Position numbers and translations under genes: made by a program
The notes under the pieces: model-generated
Databases searched by the model: none
The model's input: the letters and a program-made list of their open reading frames with translations, nothing else
What the model was told of the DNA's origin: nothing
Shown: in pieces, positions 55,850-64,000 of the stretch
Layout of the letters: every line of letters begins with the position of its first letter
Position numbering within the stretch: the stretch's first letter is position 1
NCBI RefSeq assembly: GCF_001509835.1
Contig: NZ_JXTJ01000003.1
Coordinates: 372,001 to 436,000, forward strand
Reading direction: 5' to 3'
From: Allobosea sp. WAO
Lineage (GTDB): Bacteria; Pseudomonadota; Alphaproteobacteria; Rhizobiales; Beijerinckiaceae
Length of the DNA stretch: 64,000 nt

Positions 55850-56547
55850 CGAGGGCGCTCACCACCATCGGCTTCGATGCCGACGACACGCTCTGGCAGA
55901 ACGAGCAGTTCTTCCGGCTGACCGAGGACCGCTTCGTCGCGCTGCTCGGCGAGCATGGCGCGGCAGCCGAGATCTCCGGCAGGCTGCTCGAGGCCGAGAA
56001 GCGCAATCTCGGTTTCTACGGCTTCGGCATCAAGGGCTTCACCCTCTCGATGATCGAGACGGCGATAGACGTCACGCGGGGCCAGGTTTCGTCAGCCGTG
56101 ATCGGCGAAATCCTTGCCGCCGGTCGCGAGATGGCGGCCCATCCGGTCGAGACCTTGCCGCACGCTGCCGAGACATTGGCGGCGCTCGCCGGCGATTATC
56201 GTCTCGTGCTGATCACCAAGGGCGATCTCTTCGATCAGGAGCGCAAGCTCGCCCAGTCCGGTCTCGGTGATTACTTCGACGCGGTCGAGATCGTCAGCGA
56301 CAAGACGGTTGCGACCTATCAGCGGCTGTTCGCCCGCCATGGCACCGGGTCCGAGCGGGCGCTGATGGTCGGCAACTCGCTGAAGTCCGACATCGTGCCG
56401 GCGCTGGCTGCCGGCTCATGGGCTGCGCATGTCCCGCACGCCCTGACCTGGGCGCTCGAGCATGCCGAGGAGCCCGCGGGCGAAGTGCGCTTCCGGAAAC
56501 TCAGCGATCTCGGAGGGCTCGTCGGCCTCGTTCGCGAGATCGGCTGA
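55846..56547 (+). CDS. HAD family hydrolase
   Basis: A 233-residue haloacid-dehalogenase-superfamily phosphatase. Motif I is FDADDTLW with both catalytic aspartates, motif II is LITKGD, the lysine lies in SDKT, and motif IV is MVGNSLKSDIVPALAAG. A helical cap sits between motifs I and II. It resembles pyrophosphatase PpaX/YjjG-like phosphatases; substrate unknown. It is translationally coupled to the ArsR gene (ATGA). Confidence 0.88.
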   Translation: MTRALTTIGFDADDTLWQNEQFFRLTEDRFVALLGEHGAAAEISGRLLEAEKRNLGFYGFGIKGFTLSMIETAIDVTRGQVSSAVIGEILAAGREMAAHPVETLPHAAETLAALAGDYRLVLITKGDLFDQERKLAQSGLGDYFDAVEIVSDKTVATYQRLFARHGTGSERALMVGNSLKSDIVPALAAGSWAAHVPHALTWALEHAEEPAGEVRFRKLSDLGGLVGLVREIG

Positions 56548-56811
56548 TCCTCGCATAAGGTGCCTCCAACGGGTCGGGGAGGGCCGGATCGACCCGGAAT
56601 CGGGCCTCTCTGGACCAATCTTGCAAATCGTGCTACCTCGCCCCACGTAAGACGAGATGCGGCCGGGTTCTGGCCAATCCTCCGCGCGGGTAACCGGTCG
56701 GCGGGCACGATTCAGATCCACCACACATCGCTACAAGACCATGATGAGGCGTCCGCGCGCCGAGCCATGGGTCGCAACGATACGCGGATCTGAAACGTAA
56801 GGATTTCATCC

Positions 56812-57021
56812 ATGAACAAGGGCACCGTGAAGTGGTTCAATTCCACCAAGGGCTACGGCTTCATCACCCCTGAGAACGGCGGTCAGGACATCTTCGTCCA
56901 CATCTCCGCCGTCGAGCGGGCCGGCCTGCGTGAGCTGCACGAAGGCCAGGTCGTCTCCTACGAGCTGATCGCCGATCGCAAGACCGGCAAGTCCTCGGCC
57001 GGCAATCTCGCCGTCGCCTGA
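56812..57021 (+). CDS. cold-shock protein (CspA family)
   Basis: A 69-residue OB-fold nucleic-acid-binding protein: KGTVKWFNSTKGYGFITPENGG, then DIFVHISAVERAGL. RNP1 (KGYGFI) and RNP2 (DIFVHI) are intact. AAGGA precedes the ATG. The 264-base gene-free region upstream (56548-56811) probably includes a long 5' leader, common for cold-shock genes. A short hairpin GCGGGTC-TCCG-GACCCGC lies after the gene at 57038-57055. It is followed by a DEAD-box helicase gene. Confidence 0.95.
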   Translation: MNKGTVKWFNSTKGYGFITPENGGQDIFVHISAVERAGLRELHEGQVVSYELIADRKTGKSSAGNLAVA

Positions 57022-57221
57022 GCGATCGAAATAGCGGGCGGGTCTCCGGACCCGCTCGTCCCCCTAGGCGGGCAAAAGCCTGCACGACACGATATCCTCC
57101 GGCGCAGTGGCTAGCGGTTCGCCGGACGGAAAGAACTTCATACGTAGACCGAGTATTGCATGACGCGGCGCTTCCGTTCTCCACGTGCGCCCCTTGCTCA
57201 CCGGTCCTGGAAAGACCTGTT

Positions 57222-58706
57222 TTGACAAAATTCACCGACCTCGGCCTCGCCGAGCCGCTTCTCAAGGCGCTCGCGGCCGAAGGTTATGAGACGCCTACGC
57301 CGATCCAGGCGCAGGCGATCCCTGCGATTCGCGACGGCCGTGACCTGCTCGGCGCCGCCCAGACCGGTACCGGCAAGACGGCGGCCTTCTCGCTGCCGAT
57401 GCTTCACCGGCTGCTCGGCCAGCCGCGGCGCATGCAGCCGCGCTCGGTGCGCGCGCTGATCCTCTCGCCGACGCGCGAGCTTGCGGCGCAGATCGAAGCC
57501 AATATCCGTGGCTACGCCCAGTTCACCTCGCTGAAGTCGACCGTGATCTTCGGCGGCGTGCCCGTCGGCAAGCAGATCCGCGCGCTCGGCCAGCATGTCG
57601 ACATCCTCGTCGCCACGCCCGGCCGTCTGCTCGACCTCGTCGACCAGCGCGCTGTCTCGCTGCGCGAGATCGAGTTCCTGGTCCTCGACGAGGCCGACCA
57701 GATGCTCGACCTTGGCTTCATCCATGCGCTGCGCAAGATCGCGACGCTGATTCCGAAGCAGCGCCAGACCCTGCTGTTCTCGGCGACCATGCCGAAGGCG
57801 ATCCGTGAGATCGCCTCCGCCTATCTGACCGACCCGGTCGAGGTCGCGGTCGCCCCCGTCGCGACCACGGCCGAGAAGATCGAGCAGCGCGTCATCTTCA
57901 CGGAAGCCGGCCAGAAGCCGGCTCTGCTGGCGAAGACCCTGAGCGTTCCGGAGATGGAACGCGCCATCGTCTTCACCCGCACCAAGCACGGTGCCGACAA
58001 GGTCGTGCGCCAGCTCGAGCAGTCCGGCATCAAGTCGGCCGCGATCCATGGCAACAAGAGCCAGGGCCAGCGTGAGCGGGCGCTCGGCGCCTTCCGCGAC
58101 GGCGAGTTGCGCATCCTGGTCGCGACCGACATCGCGGCGCGCGGTATCGACGTCGACGGCATCAGCCATGTCGTCAACTTCGACTTGCCGAACGTACCCG
58201 AGACCTATGTCCACCGCATCGGCCGCACGGCGCGCGCTGGCGCCTCGGGCGTCGCCATCGCCTTCTGCACGCCGGAAGAGCGCGGCGATCTCGCCGGGAT
58301 CGAGAAGCTGACCAAGGTCGCGCTGACCCCGGTCGGCGAAGTGCCGTATTGGGATGGCCGCACGCCCAAGAAGCCGCCGCAGAACCAGGGCCGTGGCGGC
58401 CGTGGCCAGCAGGGCGGCGGTGGCCGCGACCATGGCCGCCCCGAGGGGCAGCGCCAGGGTCAGCGCCAGGGCGCCAAGTCCGGCAACGGTGGCGGCCATA
58501 ACGGCGCCGGCCGCAATGGTGGTGGCCAGCGCAGCGATGCGCCACGTCCGAGCCAGCCGCGTGGCGAGCGTCCGGCACAGCGCAATGATGCGCCGGCAGC
58601 GCGAAAAGAAGCGGCTTCTGGCAATGAGGGGCTTGGCGGCGTCGCGTTCTTGCAGCAAAGAACGGAACAACGACGCACCAATGGCGCAAGGCGGCGCGCG
58701 AACTGA
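57222..58706 (+). CDS. DEAD-box ATP-dependent RNA helicase (RhlE-like)
   Basis: A 494-residue RNA helicase with Q motif, motif I AQTGTGKTAAF, Ia PTRELAAQI, II VLDEADQMLDLGF, III SAT, V ATDIAARGID and VI HRIGRTARAG. After residue 380 comes an RNA-binding tail rich in Gly, Gln, Arg and Asn. The start is TTG at 57222, giving MTKFTDLGLAEPLLKAL, the usual opening; GGAAAG lies at a fitting distance upstream. It probably remodels RNA in the cold or in ribosome assembly, next to cspA and infA. Confidence 0.93.
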   Translation: MTKFTDLGLAEPLLKALAAEGYETPTPIQAQAIPAIRDGRDLLGAAQTGTGKTAAFSLPMLHRLLGQPRRMQPRSVRALILSPTRELAAQIEANIRGYAQFTSLKSTVIFGGVPVGKQIRALGQHVDILVATPGRLLDLVDQRAVSLREIEFLVLDEADQMLDLGFIHALRKIATLIPKQRQTLLFSATMPKAIREIASAYLTDPVEVAVAPVATTAEKIEQRVIFTEAGQKPALLAKTLSVPEMERAIVFTRTKHGADKVVRQLEQSGIKSAAIHGNKSQGQRERALGAFRDGELRILVATDIAARGIDVDGISHVVNFDLPNVPETYVHRIGRTARAGASGVAIAFCTPEERGDLAGIEKLTKVALTPVGEVPYWDGRTPKKPPQNQGRGGRGQQGGGGRDHGRPEGQRQGQRQGAKSGNGGGHNGAGRNGGGQRSDAPRPSQPRGERPAQRNDAPAARKEAASGNEGLGGVAFLQQRTEQRRTNGARRRAN

Positions 58707-58787
58707 CGCGCTGAGTGCCCGACGGGTCGGATTGCGGCAGGCTGTCGCTCCGACCCTTGCGCCGAAGAGAAGACGAAGGATCAGGGA

Positions 58788-59057
58788 ATGGCGAAGGAAG
58801 AACTTCTCGAATTCGACGGCACCGTGGTCGAAGTGCTCCCGGACGGAAACTACCGGGTCAAGCTCGACAACGATCACGTCATCCTGGCCTACGCGGCCGG
58901 CAAGATGAAGAAGAACCGCATCCGCACCATCGCCGGCGACCGCGTGGTCGTCGAGATGTCGCCTTACGATCTCGATCGTGGCCGCATCAACTTCCGCCAG
59001 AAGACCGCGAGCCCCGGCCCGATGCCGCCGCGGCCGCAGAACTTCCGCCGGCGCTGA
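58788..59057 (+). CDS. infA: translation initiation factor IF-1
   Basis: An 89-residue IF-1 with the S1/OB fold: [22 protein letters not shown], then [20 protein letters not shown] and [12 protein letters not shown]. It is about 17 residues longer than the classical 72-residue IF-1, with a proline/arginine tail ending NFRRR. IF-1 blocks the A site of the 30S subunit during initiation. It may be the main or a second IF-1 of the organism. It follows the helicase gene by 81 bases. Confidence 0.92.
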   Translation: MAKEELLEFDGTVVEVLPDGNYRVKLDNDHVILAYAAGKMKKNRIRTIAGDRVVVEMSPYDLDRGRINFRQKTASPGPMPPRPQNFRRR

Positions 59058-59064
59058 GCCGCCG

Positions 59065-59334
59065 ATGCGCTTCACCAAGCCCGAGCAGTTTTTCATCGCT
59101 GCAGGCGTCGGGCTTGGCGCGGCGGCCTCGCTCGCCGCCAATACCGGCTGGATCGCGAAGGGGGGCACGTTCCCGCCCTTCGTCTACGTGCTGCTGGGCC
59201 TCGGCCTTGTTGAGGTCGCGGTCAGCCTCCTGATGCGCCAGCCGCCCGGCTCGCTCTTCACCTTTCCGGCCCGTATCCTCGCTTTCGCCCTCGGCGTCGG
59301 CGTGCTGATCCTGCTGACCGGCGGGCTCGCCTGA
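59065..59334 (+). CDS. small integral membrane protein
   Basis: An 89-residue protein with three hydrophobic stretches (AAGVGLGAAASLAANTG; FVYVLLGLGLVEVAVSLL; ILAFALGVGVLILLTGGL). It begins seven bases after infA and is probably cotranscribed. No family is recognised. Confidence 0.7.
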   Translation: MRFTKPEQFFIAAGVGLGAAASLAANTGWIAKGGTFPPFVYVLLGLGLVEVAVSLLMRQPPGSLFTFPARILAFALGVGVLILLTGGLA

Positions 59335-59361
59335 GCGAGCCGCGCTCCGACAAATCCTACT

Positions 59362-59468
59362 CGTCATTCCGGACAAGCGGCGTAGCCGTGCAGTTCCGGA
59401 ATCCATCGTAGGGCGCAGGAGCCCTATGATGGATTCCGGCGCTTCGCTGCGCTGCGGCCGGAATGACG
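59362..59468. repeat. CGTCATTCCGG palindromic element, copy 1
   Basis: A 107-base element with 11-base inverted ends (CGTCATTCCGG / CCGGAATGACG) and a strong inner palindrome built from GGAATCCATCGTAGGGC and its near-complement. It lies between convergent genes. A related copy is at 60474-60579. Confidence 0.8.
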
Positions 59469-59505
59469 CGCGGGAGGGGCGCCGCCGCCTGTCCGTCAAA
59501 GCCAC

Positions 59506-59531
59506 AAAAAAGCCCCGGCCGAAGCCGGGGC
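59506..59531 (-). terminator. rho-independent terminator, minus strand
   Basis: Stem GCCCCGGC / GCCGGGGC with a four-base loop; read on the minus strand it is followed by TTTTTT. It ends the transcript of the secreted repeat protein at 59584-60177. Confidence 0.88.
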
Positions 59532-59583
59532 GTGAGTGGTATTTTCCGTGATGAATAGGGCTACGTAGTAAGGCTGGTGAAAC

Positions 59584-60177
59584 TCAGTAGCGGGCCCGCG
59601 CCCATTGCTGCGAGCCGGGGCTGACCAGGACCTGGCGCTGGCGGGTGGCGTATTCGGCCGGCGCGGTCTCGTGCACCACCTGCGTGGCGCGGACCATGAC
59701 GCGGCGGCTGCGCTGGCCGTAGACGGCTGGCACCACATCGTACTCGACCGAGGCCGGAGAGACCTCGACGGTGCGCTGCTGGTAGCCGTACTGCGCGGGA
59801 ACGTCGACCCAGCAGCCGGTGGTCTGGCCATAGGCGTCGCGGCTGACCTCCCAGCGGCGCGTCGCCGGCGCGATCAGGACCTTTTCGGAGACGGTCTGGT
59901 ACTGGGCCGGAATCCGCCGGGCGATGCGGCGCTCCGGCTGGACCATCACCTTCTCGATGACCGTCTCGTATTCGGCCGGAATGACCCGCGAGAAGGTCCG
60001 CTCCGGACGGGTGACATAGCTTTCCTCGACCGTGCCGTAGACCGGCGGCGTCGTCACCAGCTTGTAGCAGGACGAGCCGTAGCAGCCGCCGCCGGCAGCG
60101 GCCGGAGCAGCGAAGCCGAGCACCCCGACAAGGGCGGTGGCGGCGATGCCGGAAAGCGCGAGAACCCTGGATGCCAT
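59584..60177 (-). CDS. secreted repeat protein of unknown function
   Basis: A 197-residue exported protein (signal peptide 1-28 ending AAPAAA). The mature part is built from about six imperfect units of some 22-25 residues with the pattern P-A-x-Y-x-T-V-x-x-x-V-x-V-x-P. Examples are IPAEYETVIEKVMVQPERR and IPAQYQTVSEKVLIAPATR. Two cysteines lie near the mature N terminus (GCYGSSCY) and one later (GCW). The repeats should form a beta-rich envelope structure. Similar PAxYxTV repeats occur in some cell-surface proteins. No name is known to me. Confidence 0.8.
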   Translation of the reverse strand: MASRVLALSGIAATALVGVLGFAAPAAAGGGCYGSSCYKLVTTPPVYGTVEESYVTRPERTFSRVIPAEYETVIEKVMVQPERRIARRIPAQYQTVSEKVLIAPATRRWEVSRDAYGQTTGCWVDVPAQYGYQQRTVEVSPASVEYDVVPAVYGQRSRRVMVRATQVVHETAPAEYATRQRQVLVSPGSQQWARARY

Positions 60178-60841
60178 GTCTGACCTCTGCCCCGTTGCGC
60201 GGCACTGCGGCCGTGTTGTTGGGGAGAGAAAAGCCGGACCGAACTGATGAACGCAAGGTAAACGCTAAAACAAGGTAAAATTAACCATGGCGGCGATCGC
60301 CCTGCGGTTCAGCTCCGTTGCTGCCATCTTGCCGGATTTGCAGTCATTCGACCGGTTCGGGAAACCGATTATCAGTACTGGCGGGAAGGGCGGTTTCGGA
60401 AACCTCCCGCGCCCATCCCAGCGAAAGCTGCACTCTCCAGGAAGCTTAACCCGCGGTCCCCATCGGCTCGCACCGTCATTCCGGCTGGAGCGAAGCGGAA
60501 CGCCGGAAGCCATCGTAGGGAACAGCGCCTCACGATGGATTCCGGAGCTGCGCACTTTCGGCACTTGTCCGGAATGACGATTCAGTCGGGATGAAACTTG
60601 CTCTCACAAAGATGCGGATGGAGATGGAGAGGGAGCGGCGCTCCCTCCCACAGGACCGCCCCCTCTCCGCAGGCATCCGGCCTGCGCTCGCCCCGGCTCT
60701 CGAGTGCCGTGTGCCGCCCGGCCCATTCCGAGGGGCCGAAGACGAACGGACTGGTCGTACAGGGGACAGGGCGTCGGGCGCGTTACGCCAGGATTAAGTC
60801 GGCGTTACCTTGGGGGAGACAGGCCAGGAAATCTGATAGCC
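60178..60841. other. gene-free region with repeat copy 2
   Basis: A 664-base spacer without a convincing gene. It holds a CtrA-type half site TTAACCAT at 60281-60288 and the second CGTCATTCCGG element at 60474-60579 (11-base inverted ends with an inner CCATCGTAGG / cacgatgg pair). A hairpin GAGGGAGC-GGC-GCTCCCTC lies at 60629-60647. Open frames here have no family resemblance and overlap the hydrolase gene. Confidence 0.7.
60474..60579. repeat. CGTCATTCCGG palindromic element, copy 2
   Basis: Ends CGTCATTCCGG (60474-60484) and CCGGAATGACG (60569-60579) match copy 1 exactly; the interior shares CATCGTAGG and GATGGATTCCGG but has diverged elsewhere. Confidence 0.8.
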
Positions 60842-62203
60842 TCAAGTCTGCCCCGGCCGCAGCTTGTAAAAAACGTGCCGGCCGATCGTGTCCATCTTCT
60901 TCAGCTTGCGGGCCCAATAGGGGCGGACATAGTCGGCGTGATAGTGGGTCGAGGCGCCGACATCGGCGAGATAGGTTGTGCCCTCATAGACTTCGCGGGC
61001 GATGCGGGTGGCGTCGCGCCAGGGGCCGGGCTCGGTGATGCGCAGCGACTTGCCTTCGCAGGCGAAGGTGAACTGGCAGGCGAGGTGGCGGTTGCGGTTC
61101 TGGTAGACGGTGCCGCAGACGCTGTCGGGATAGAGCCCGCTCTTGACCCGGTTGAGCACGACCTGCGCCACCGCGGCGCGGCCCTGCTCGCTTTCCGAGC
61201 GGGCCTCGAAATAGATCGCCTCGGCGAGGCAGCGCTGTTCCTTCGCCATGTTCTCGGGCGCGATCAGGCTGGTGTAGATCTGCTTGCCCTCGTTCGCGCC
61301 TTCGCCCGGCAGGCGCTCGCGGCCGGGCGTCGCCTTGGCGATGCGGCTCTGTGGCGCGGAGGCGCCGGCCGGCGGCGAGACGGGTGGCGGCGTCGCCGAG
61401 GCGAGCCTTGCGTCTGGCGTCGTTGAAGGGGTTGCCGAGGATTGCGCCAGGGGGGCGGCGACCGAAGGCGTCGAGCCGTCGATGCTCTCCCGGTGGACCT
61501 CGTCATGGCGTGGCGAGATGCCCTTGGGGATCGCCACCGGCGAGGCGTCCGACAGCGCGGGATCGGTGACGCCTTCGTCATGGGCCGGCGGCTCGAAGCC
61601 GATCTGCGGCCCGTCATAGCCTTCGAGCGCCTCGAGCGAGAAGCCGGCCGAGATCATACCGGGGGTCTCGCCGAAGACGATGTGCTCGAGTTCGCCGGGC
61701 GGACCATTGCGCGTCAGCGTCGGCCGCAGGCCGATGATCGGGTCGCCCTTGGCGCTGCGGTCGACCTGCGGAAAGGCGCCGGCAGAGCGCTTCATCTCCT
61801 CGCGCGGCAGGCGCGGATCGGAGACGAAGACGTTTTCGGGGATGTCGAAGGAAAGCCGGGCCGGCTGGATCACGCGCTCGAAAGCGCGCTCCGGCATGCG
61901 GAAGGCGCTCACGGCCACCAGCATGGACGGCCCTTCCGCGAGATCGGAATGCGGGTTCGGCGCGGCGCGCGCGATCAGCGAGGATGGCGAGGCGTAGGAA
62001 TCGTGGTTCTGGCCGGCCGAAGCGGTGAAGGAGACCAGAAGGCCCGCCGAAAGCGCCCAGGGTGCGACCGTCGCCAGCGCCCATCTCAGGCGGGCACTGC
62101 GGTTTCGCTTCGATCGTCGGCGCGGACGCAACTGACTCAAGGCGCTCAACCCGAGAGGAATGGAACGGCGTGCGCGAGCTGCGATGATGCAAATTCGCGA
62201 CAT
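60842..62203 (-). CDS. SleB-type cell-wall hydrolase
   Basis: A 453-residue protein with one N-terminal membrane/signal helix (about 42-63), a long disordered Pro/Ser/Ala-rich middle (about 150-320), and a C-terminal cell-wall-hydrolase (hydrolase_2/SleB) domain. That domain includes RCLAEAIYFEARSESEQGRA, VAQVVLNRVKSGLYPDSVC and CQFTFACEG. The glutamate in YFEARSE is the catalytic candidate. It should cut peptidoglycan in the periplasm. On its strand TTAACC lies about 31 bases upstream of the start (62234-62239), a possible CtrA half site. It is divergent from an MFS gene. Confidence 0.87.
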   Translation of the reverse strand: MSRICIIAARARRSIPLGLSALSQLRPRRRSKRNRSARLRWALATVAPWALSAGLLVSFTASAGQNHDSYASPSSLIARAAPNPHSDLAEGPSMLVAVSAFRMPERAFERVIQPARLSFDIPENVFVSDPRLPREEMKRSAGAFPQVDRSAKGDPIIGLRPTLTRNGPPGELEHIVFGETPGMISAGFSLEALEGYDGPQIGFEPPAHDEGVTDPALSDASPVAIPKGISPRHDEVHRESIDGSTPSVAAPLAQSSATPSTTPDARLASATPPPVSPPAGASAPQSRIAKATPGRERLPGEGANEGKQIYTSLIAPENMAKEQRCLAEAIYFEARSESEQGRAAVAQVVLNRVKSGLYPDSVCGTVYQNRNRHLACQFTFACEGKSLRITEPGPWRDATRIAREVYEGTTYLADVGASTHYHADYVRPYWARKLKKMDTIGRHVFYKLRPGQT

Positions 62204-62452
62204 CTCGATAATCAGACATCAGGGTTGAGGGTCGGTTAATGGGCGGGGCCGGAGGCCGGTAAAGTCTGGACGCCGCCGCCCGCCGAAAAGCGCTGCCAGA
62301 GCCGTCGGGAGCGGCTATTCCGGGCGGATCGCTTGGGCGCGACGCGAAATTCCCATGCAGCGCTGTGATGCGCGATGTCACGGAAACGCGTTGGAAACAT
62401 CGCGGCACAGGCGCTATCGTGCAGACACACGATCCCATCTCCGGAGCCTTGC

Positions 62453-63688
62453 ATGAATTCCGCCGCCAAGCGCAGCCATGCGCCGGAGATCATTGTCGTC
62501 GCCGGCTGCCTGATCGCACTAATCAGCTTCGGGCCGCGCGCCAGCGCCGGCCTCTTCCAGATCCCGATGACGCTGCAATTCGGCTGGGGCCGCGACACTT
62601 TCGGCCTGGCCCTTGCTATCCAGAACCTGCTCTGGGGGCTTGGAGCGCCCTTCGCCGGCGCGATCGCCGATCGCTTCGGTATCGTCCGGGTGCTCTGCGT
62701 CGGCGCGCTGCTCTATGCCGCCGGCCTCGTCATGATGGCCTATGCCACGACGCCGCTGCAGCTGCATTTCGGCGCCGGCGTGCTGATCGGCTTCGGCCTC
62801 TCGGCCTGCTCGTTCAACCTGATCCTCGCCGCCTTCGGCAAGCTCCTGCCCGAGAGCTGGCGCCCGCTCGCCTTCGGTGCCGGCACCGCAGCCGGCTCCT
62901 TCGGCCAGTTCCTCTTCCCGCCGATCGGCAACATCCTGATCGAAACGCTCGGCTGGCAGCAGGCGCTGATCGTCTTCGCCTTCACCCTGCTGCCGGTGAT
63001 CCCGCTGGCGACGATGCTCGCCATGCGCAAGACCGGGGCGGCCGTCGGACAGGCCGCCGCCGCCAACCTGCCGAACCAGACCATCCGGCAGGCGCTGGGC
63101 GAAGCCTTCAAGCACCGCTCCTATGTGCTGCTGGTCCTCGGCTTCTTCACCTGCGGCTTCCAGCTTGCCTTCATCACCGTGCACATGCCGGCCTATCTCA
63201 AGGATGCCGGCCTCCCGGCCTGGGTCGGCGGCTGGACGCTCGCCGCCATCGGCCTCGCCAATGCCGCAGGCTCGCTCGGCTCGGGCTGGCTCTCCTCGCG
63301 CATGCCCAAGCGCCATCTTCTCGCCTGGATCTATTTCGGCCGGGCGGTGGCGATCGCCGCCTTCATCCTGATCCCGGCGAGCCCGACGACGGCGATCATC
63401 TTCGGCATCACCATCGGCCTGTTCTGGCTCTCGACCGTGCCGCCGACCTCCTCGCTGGTGATGCTGATGTTCGGCACGAAATACATGGCGATGCTCTACG
63501 GCTTCGCCTTCTTCTCGCATCAGGTCGGCGGCTTCCTCGGCGTGCTGCTCGGCGGCATCCTTTATGAGCGCTTCGGCTCCTACGACATCGTCTGGTGGCT
63601 CTCGGTCGCGCTCGGCGTCGCCTCGGCGCTGATCAACCTGCCGATCGTCGAGAAGCCGGTGGCGCGCCCGCACGCCCAGCCGGCCTGA
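62453..63688 (+). CDS. MFS transporter
   Basis: A 411-residue major-facilitator protein with twelve predicted helices, a loop-2/3 motif GAIADRFGIVRV, and a central loop near residues 190-215. The pattern is close to the monocarboxylate/oxalate-formate antiporter-like group. ATG 62453 gives a short cytoplasmic N terminus. The 249-base spacer to the divergent hydrolase gene holds the promoter. Substrate unknown. Confidence 0.86.
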   Translation: MNSAAKRSHAPEIIVVAGCLIALISFGPRASAGLFQIPMTLQFGWGRDTFGLALAIQNLLWGLGAPFAGAIADRFGIVRVLCVGALLYAAGLVMMAYATTPLQLHFGAGVLIGFGLSACSFNLILAAFGKLLPESWRPLAFGAGTAAGSFGQFLFPPIGNILIETLGWQQALIVFAFTLLPVIPLATMLAMRKTGAAVGQAAAANLPNQTIRQALGEAFKHRSYVLLVLGFFTCGFQLAFITVHMPAYLKDAGLPAWVGGWTLAAIGLANAAGSLGSGWLSSRMPKRHLLAWIYFGRAVAIAAFILIPASPTTAIIFGITIGLFWLSTVPPTSSLVMLMFGTKYMAMLYGFAFFSHQVGGFLGVLLGGILYERFGSYDIVWWLSVALGVASALINLPIVEKPVARPHAQPA

Positions 63689-63769
63689 TCAAACACGCAC
63701 GGGCGCGCCGCTTGCAGGCGGCGGCCCGGCGGGGTCAACTCCACGACCATGCGCGATTGAATCGCGTCA

Positions 63770-63873
63770 GCCCTCATCCTGAGGAGCGATCGCAGGTCGC
63801 GTCTCGAAGGATGCTCCAGCGCGCTCTGGATCATCCTTCGAGACGCCGCCTTGCGGCTCCTCAGGATGAGGGC
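63770..63873. repeat. palindromic REP-like element, copy 2
   Basis: A 104-base element with perfect 18-base inverted ends GCCCTCATCCTGAGGAGC (63770-63787; 63856-63873) and an inner perfect pair GTCTCGAAGGATG (63801-63813) / CATCCTTCGAGAC (63832-63844). It matches the element at 10614-10727 at both ends and in the inner stem, with different loop sequence. Confidence 0.88.
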
Positions 63874-63900
63874 TGGAGAACTGCAAGAGGGAGCGTAGCG

Positions 63901-64000
63901 ATGACCACCTTCAAGGCCCTGATCGCCGGCAAGGGCGAAACCGGCACCAGCCTCGCCTTCGGCGATTTCGCCGAGGCCGATCTGATGGAAGGCGACGTCA
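63901..64000 (+). CDS. acrylyl-CoA reductase-like oxidoreductase (5' part)
   Basis: The first 33 codons of a gene cut off by the window end. The sequence TTFKALIAGKGETGTSLAFG, then FAEADLMEGDV, is the N terminus of the YhdH/AcuI group of medium-chain reductases (NADPH-dependent acrylyl-CoA reductase). AGAGGGAG lies before the ATG. Only the start is visible. Confidence 0.75.
   Translation, partial: MTTFKALIAGKGETGTSLAFGDFAEADLMEGDV

Noticed and set aside
60704..61426. A 240-codon plus-strand frame
   Set aside because: It is largely antisense to the SleB-type hydrolase, whose motifs are clear.

Overview
The window reads as one stretch of chromosome from a GC-rich alphaproteobacterium of the order Hyphomicrobiales, most like Bosea or a close relative. 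This is inferred from remembered protein families (MucR/Ros, AapJ-type binding protein, DUF6456, DUF1491, DUF2336, long-form IF-1) and from CtrA-type TTAA boxes; no database search was possible. Gene density is high, with many 4-base ATGA or GTGA start/stop overlaps and several GTG, TTG and one ATT start. I see no rRNA, tRNA, CRISPR array, prophage or insertion sequence.

Layout. 1-2.9 kb: an ABHD10-like hydrolase, a GT4 glycosyltransferase, and infC with an ATT start. 2.9-9.8 kb: an accessory block with a class II aldolase, a racemase-like protein, an RpiR regulator/aminotransferase/binding-protein operon, and a divergent TetR/MFS pair with palindromic operators. 9.8-17 kb: translation genes rpmI-rplT and pheS-pheT, the latter pair split by a ceramide-glucosyltransferase-like gene and an ASCH gene. 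17-24.5 kb: a fluoroacetate-dehalogenase-like hydrolase overlapping a tartrate-dehydrogenase-like gene, two tandem TerC proteins, a phosphopantetheinyl transferase, AzlCD, a branched-chain aminotransferase and a nitronate monooxygenase. 24.5-34.6 kb: MurJ, a GtrB-like glycosyltransferase, a YdjC/ChbG deacetylase, a chemoreceptor, an iron-type superoxide dismutase, an acidic membrane protein and oligopeptidase B.

34.6-44.4 kb is the most unusual part. It holds MucR, a stand-alone DnaA domain-IV-like protein overlapping a DUF6456 gene, SufE, a DUF5330-like protein, a PAS histidine kinase behind a perfect TTAA-N7-TTAA box, a short membrane protein, DUF1491, DUF2336 and a small protein/lipoprotein pair. 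It looks like a cell-cycle or envelope-control neighbourhood. 44.4-51.5 kb: penicillin-binding protein 1A, a FecBCD-type iron-complex importer in one operon with a methyltransferase, and a YcgN-type protein. 51.6-60 kb: pyruvate phosphate dikinase, a quinone oxidoreductase/ArsR/HAD divergon with a perfect operator, and a cold-shock/RNA group (cspA, DEAD-box helicase, infA). 60-64 kb: a repeat-built secreted protein, a SleB-type cell-wall hydrolase, an MFS transporter, and the first codons of an AcuI/YhdH-type reductase cut by the window end.

Three families of palindromic intergenic elements recur: one with 18-bp ends at 10.6 and 63.8 kb, one with CGTCATTCCGG ends at 59.4 and 60.5 kb plus reduced forms, and imperfect GAGC-type palindromes at 43.1 and 44.4 kb.
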